A DNA stretch of 64,000 nt from positions 4,896,603 to 4,960,602 of the forward strand of contig NZ_CP059735.1 in NCBI RefSeq assembly GCF_000948975.2. Reading direction: 5' to 3'. The DNA comes from Thalassomonas actiniarum. GTDB taxonomy: Bacteria; Pseudomonadota; Gammaproteobacteria; Enterobacterales; Alteromonadaceae. The translations under genes were made by a program, and so were the position numbers. Shown piece by piece: positions 63,032-64,000 of this stretch (positions within the stretch are counted from its first letter, which is position 1; each line of letters begins with the position of its first letter). A model generated the notes under the pieces. The model did not search any database. It worked only from the letters and a program-made list of their open reading frames with translations, and was not told where the DNA came from.

Positions 63032-63769
63032 CTATTCGCTCAATAGCTTTCCGCTATGCCGATAATCAGAATAGGTAGTCGTTGACACTTCATCTATTTC
63101 GGTAAAATAGGCAAAGCTGCCCTTCATACGCATTTCAATCTGCTGCGGCAATACCGCCTCATTAAGCTTAATAAAATGAAGAGAAAGCATTAACTCTGAA
63201 ATAGTGGCACTGAACATAGGCGAAAATTCAGCGTTATTGACTATGGTTATTGTTTCAATATATTGGTGCTGTTTGCTATACGACAAGCTGCCTGCCAACT
63301 TTCCTTCAGCGTCGTCTCCCAGCTTTTCCATATGAACCTGAAAACCTAGCCGGGCATGGCTGCTGTTCTCATTCAACAGTTGAAGGCTTTCTTGCTTAAT
63401 TAACGTTTTAAGGTTAATGCTGTAACTTTGACCTTTCGCTTTATTATCAGCATCTTGCTGTTTCTTCCTGGCAAATTTTTTAAGTTGTTTCTTGCTCGGT
63501 ATCTGGTCGTTAATACGTAATAAGGTCCATTGCTTACTTCTATCTTCATTGGGAGTGTAAGCCTCTATGCTACTGGTGATATCGCCCTCTTCATTCTCAA
63601 AGTGCGATATTTGCACCGCCCATTCTTTACGGGGTGCATCGGCTATATCCTTGATAGCTTGAATAACCTTTTGTTCGATTACTGTTGGCGCTGTTATTGG
63701 CTTTTCAGCTGCGTGTACATTAATAACACAACCAATACAGGCTGAGATCCAGCCATATTTTTGAGACAT
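63032..63769 (-). CDS. Exported hypothetical protein (245 aa)
   Basis: A protein with a short signal region (ACIGCVINVHAAE). The mature part has a helical start (IEQKVIQAIKDIADAPRKEWAV), a Lys-rich middle and a strand-rich end. The residues IEAYTPNEDRSKQWTLLRIND suggest a periplasmic beta-rich fold. GGGAAG lies before ATG 63769. I do not recognise the family. It lies upstream of the XRE regulator on the same strand, 165 bp apart, with a dyad (GTCGGGTA / TACCCGAC, 62918-62951) between them. Confidence 0.72.
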   Translation of the reverse strand: MSQKYGWISACIGCVINVHAAEKPITAPTVIEQKVIQAIKDIADAPRKEWAVQISHFENEEGDITSSIEAYTPNEDRSKQWTLLRINDQIPSKKQLKKFARKKQQDADNKAKGQSYSINLKTLIKQESLQLLNENSSHARLGFQVHMEKLGDDAEGKLAGSLSYSKQHQYIETITIVNNAEFSPMFSATISELMLSLHFIKLNEAVLPQQIEMRMKGSFAYFTEIDEVSTTTYSDYRHSGKLLSE

Positions 63770-63923
63770 AGCACTTCCCTTAACTTCACTTTAAAAGAGG
63801 GTTAAGGGTAGTGCCAATGATGTGAAATCGATGTGAAATAAAGCAATTATTTCACCAGCGTTAGTATAAAACCTAAACGGTAAGCAGCTTGATGACAATC
63901 CTGCCCAGCTCTCATATCGCCGG

Positions 63924-64000
63924 TTAAGGGCAAGCTTCAAACGCTATGTTTTTCACCTGATTACTCGTAAGCGGGTCGGCATAAATTCTGACATCGTCAA
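63924..64000 (-). CDS. C-terminus of a LamG-like protein, cut by window edge
   Basis: Only the last 24 codons are inside the window. They read DDVRIYADPLTSNQ then VKNIAFEACP and stop at 63924. The DDVRIY-x2-PLT-xxQV pattern matches the closing strand of LamG / concanavalin A-like domains, in which a line such as DDVRIYNRALS is typical. The rest of the gene lies beyond 64000. Such domains are found in secreted, carbohydrate-binding proteins. The gap to its left (63770-63923) holds the promoter of the neighbouring gene. Confidence 0.6.
   Translation of the reverse strand, partial: DDVRIYADPLTSNQVKNIAFEACP

Overview
The window looks like chromosomal DNA of a marine gammaproteobacterium of the Alteromonadales, most like Colwelliaceae (Thalassomonas/Colwellia type). 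This is an inference from the gene content (DUF808/YedI, YwbE, DUF3545, MiaE, a lipoprotein M16 protease, three methyl-accepting chemotaxis proteins, a TonB-dependent receptor, DUF6279 and DUF6064 proteins) and from moderate GC with AT-rich gaps. I see no rRNA, tRNA, prophage, insertion sequence or CRISPR array. Both ends of the window cut genes: a PAS-domain sensor at the left and a LamG-like C-terminus at the right.

Layout. 1-8.3 kb: PAS sensor, MscS channel, retropepsin-like protease with TPR-like region, YgjP-type metalloprotease, HDOD protein, NUDIX hydrolase, dCache chemoreceptor, a four-unit 48-bp tandem repeat built around a dyad, and a 30-residue Cys-rich protein. 8.5-16 kb: an 830-residue secreted protein with a TDGG-repeat linker, a GGDEF protein with a broken active site, a PhoD-like phosphatase, and DUF808. 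16-20.2 kb: a secreted M35 (aspzincin) peptidase followed by a stand-alone copy of its N-terminal domain, an FMN reductase-like protein with a foldable leader, a VOC protein and a DUF3524 queuosine mannosyltransferase-like protein. 20.2-26.5 kb: a decayed solute-binding gene, a TonB receptor, a periplasmic binding protein, a 53-residue RiPP-type precursor peptide with its own strong promoter, MiaE, a sulfotransferase-like protein and DUF3545. 26.7-45.5 kb: two more chemoreceptors (one with a CxxCH haem motif), TetR, Spo0M, lipoproteins, a Tat-exported aldo/keto reductase with a membrane partner, a LysR/Old Yellow Enzyme divergent pair, an NPP-type phosphodiesterase, an M16 protease and a secreted Hcp-like protein. 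45.6-49.5 kb: a solute-binding protein, YwbE, and a ribosome-repair operon rtcB-prfH with a 13-codon leader ORF. 49.6-58 kb: a large exported protein and a four-gene operon (1380-residue membrane protein, saccharopine-dehydrogenase-like, DUF2269, DoxX). 58-64 kb: CYTH protein, an intact diguanylate cyclase, two GNATs, a Cys/His-rich protein, an XRE regulator with membrane anchor, and a periplasmic protein.

Themes. Signalling is heavy: three chemoreceptors, an HDOD protein, one apparently active and one apparently inactive GGDEF protein. Many products are exported and hydrolytic. The least ordinary items are the hidden precursor peptide at 24501-24662, the peptidase / free N-domain pair at 16023-17731, the leader ORF of the rtcB-prfH operon, the dyad-bearing tandem repeat at 7836-8036 and the four-gene membrane operon at 51696-57873.

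Limits. All family names come from motif reading without database searches. Starts were moved from the longest open frame wherever a Shine-Dalgarno sequence or signal peptide argued for an inner codon, and each such case is stated.
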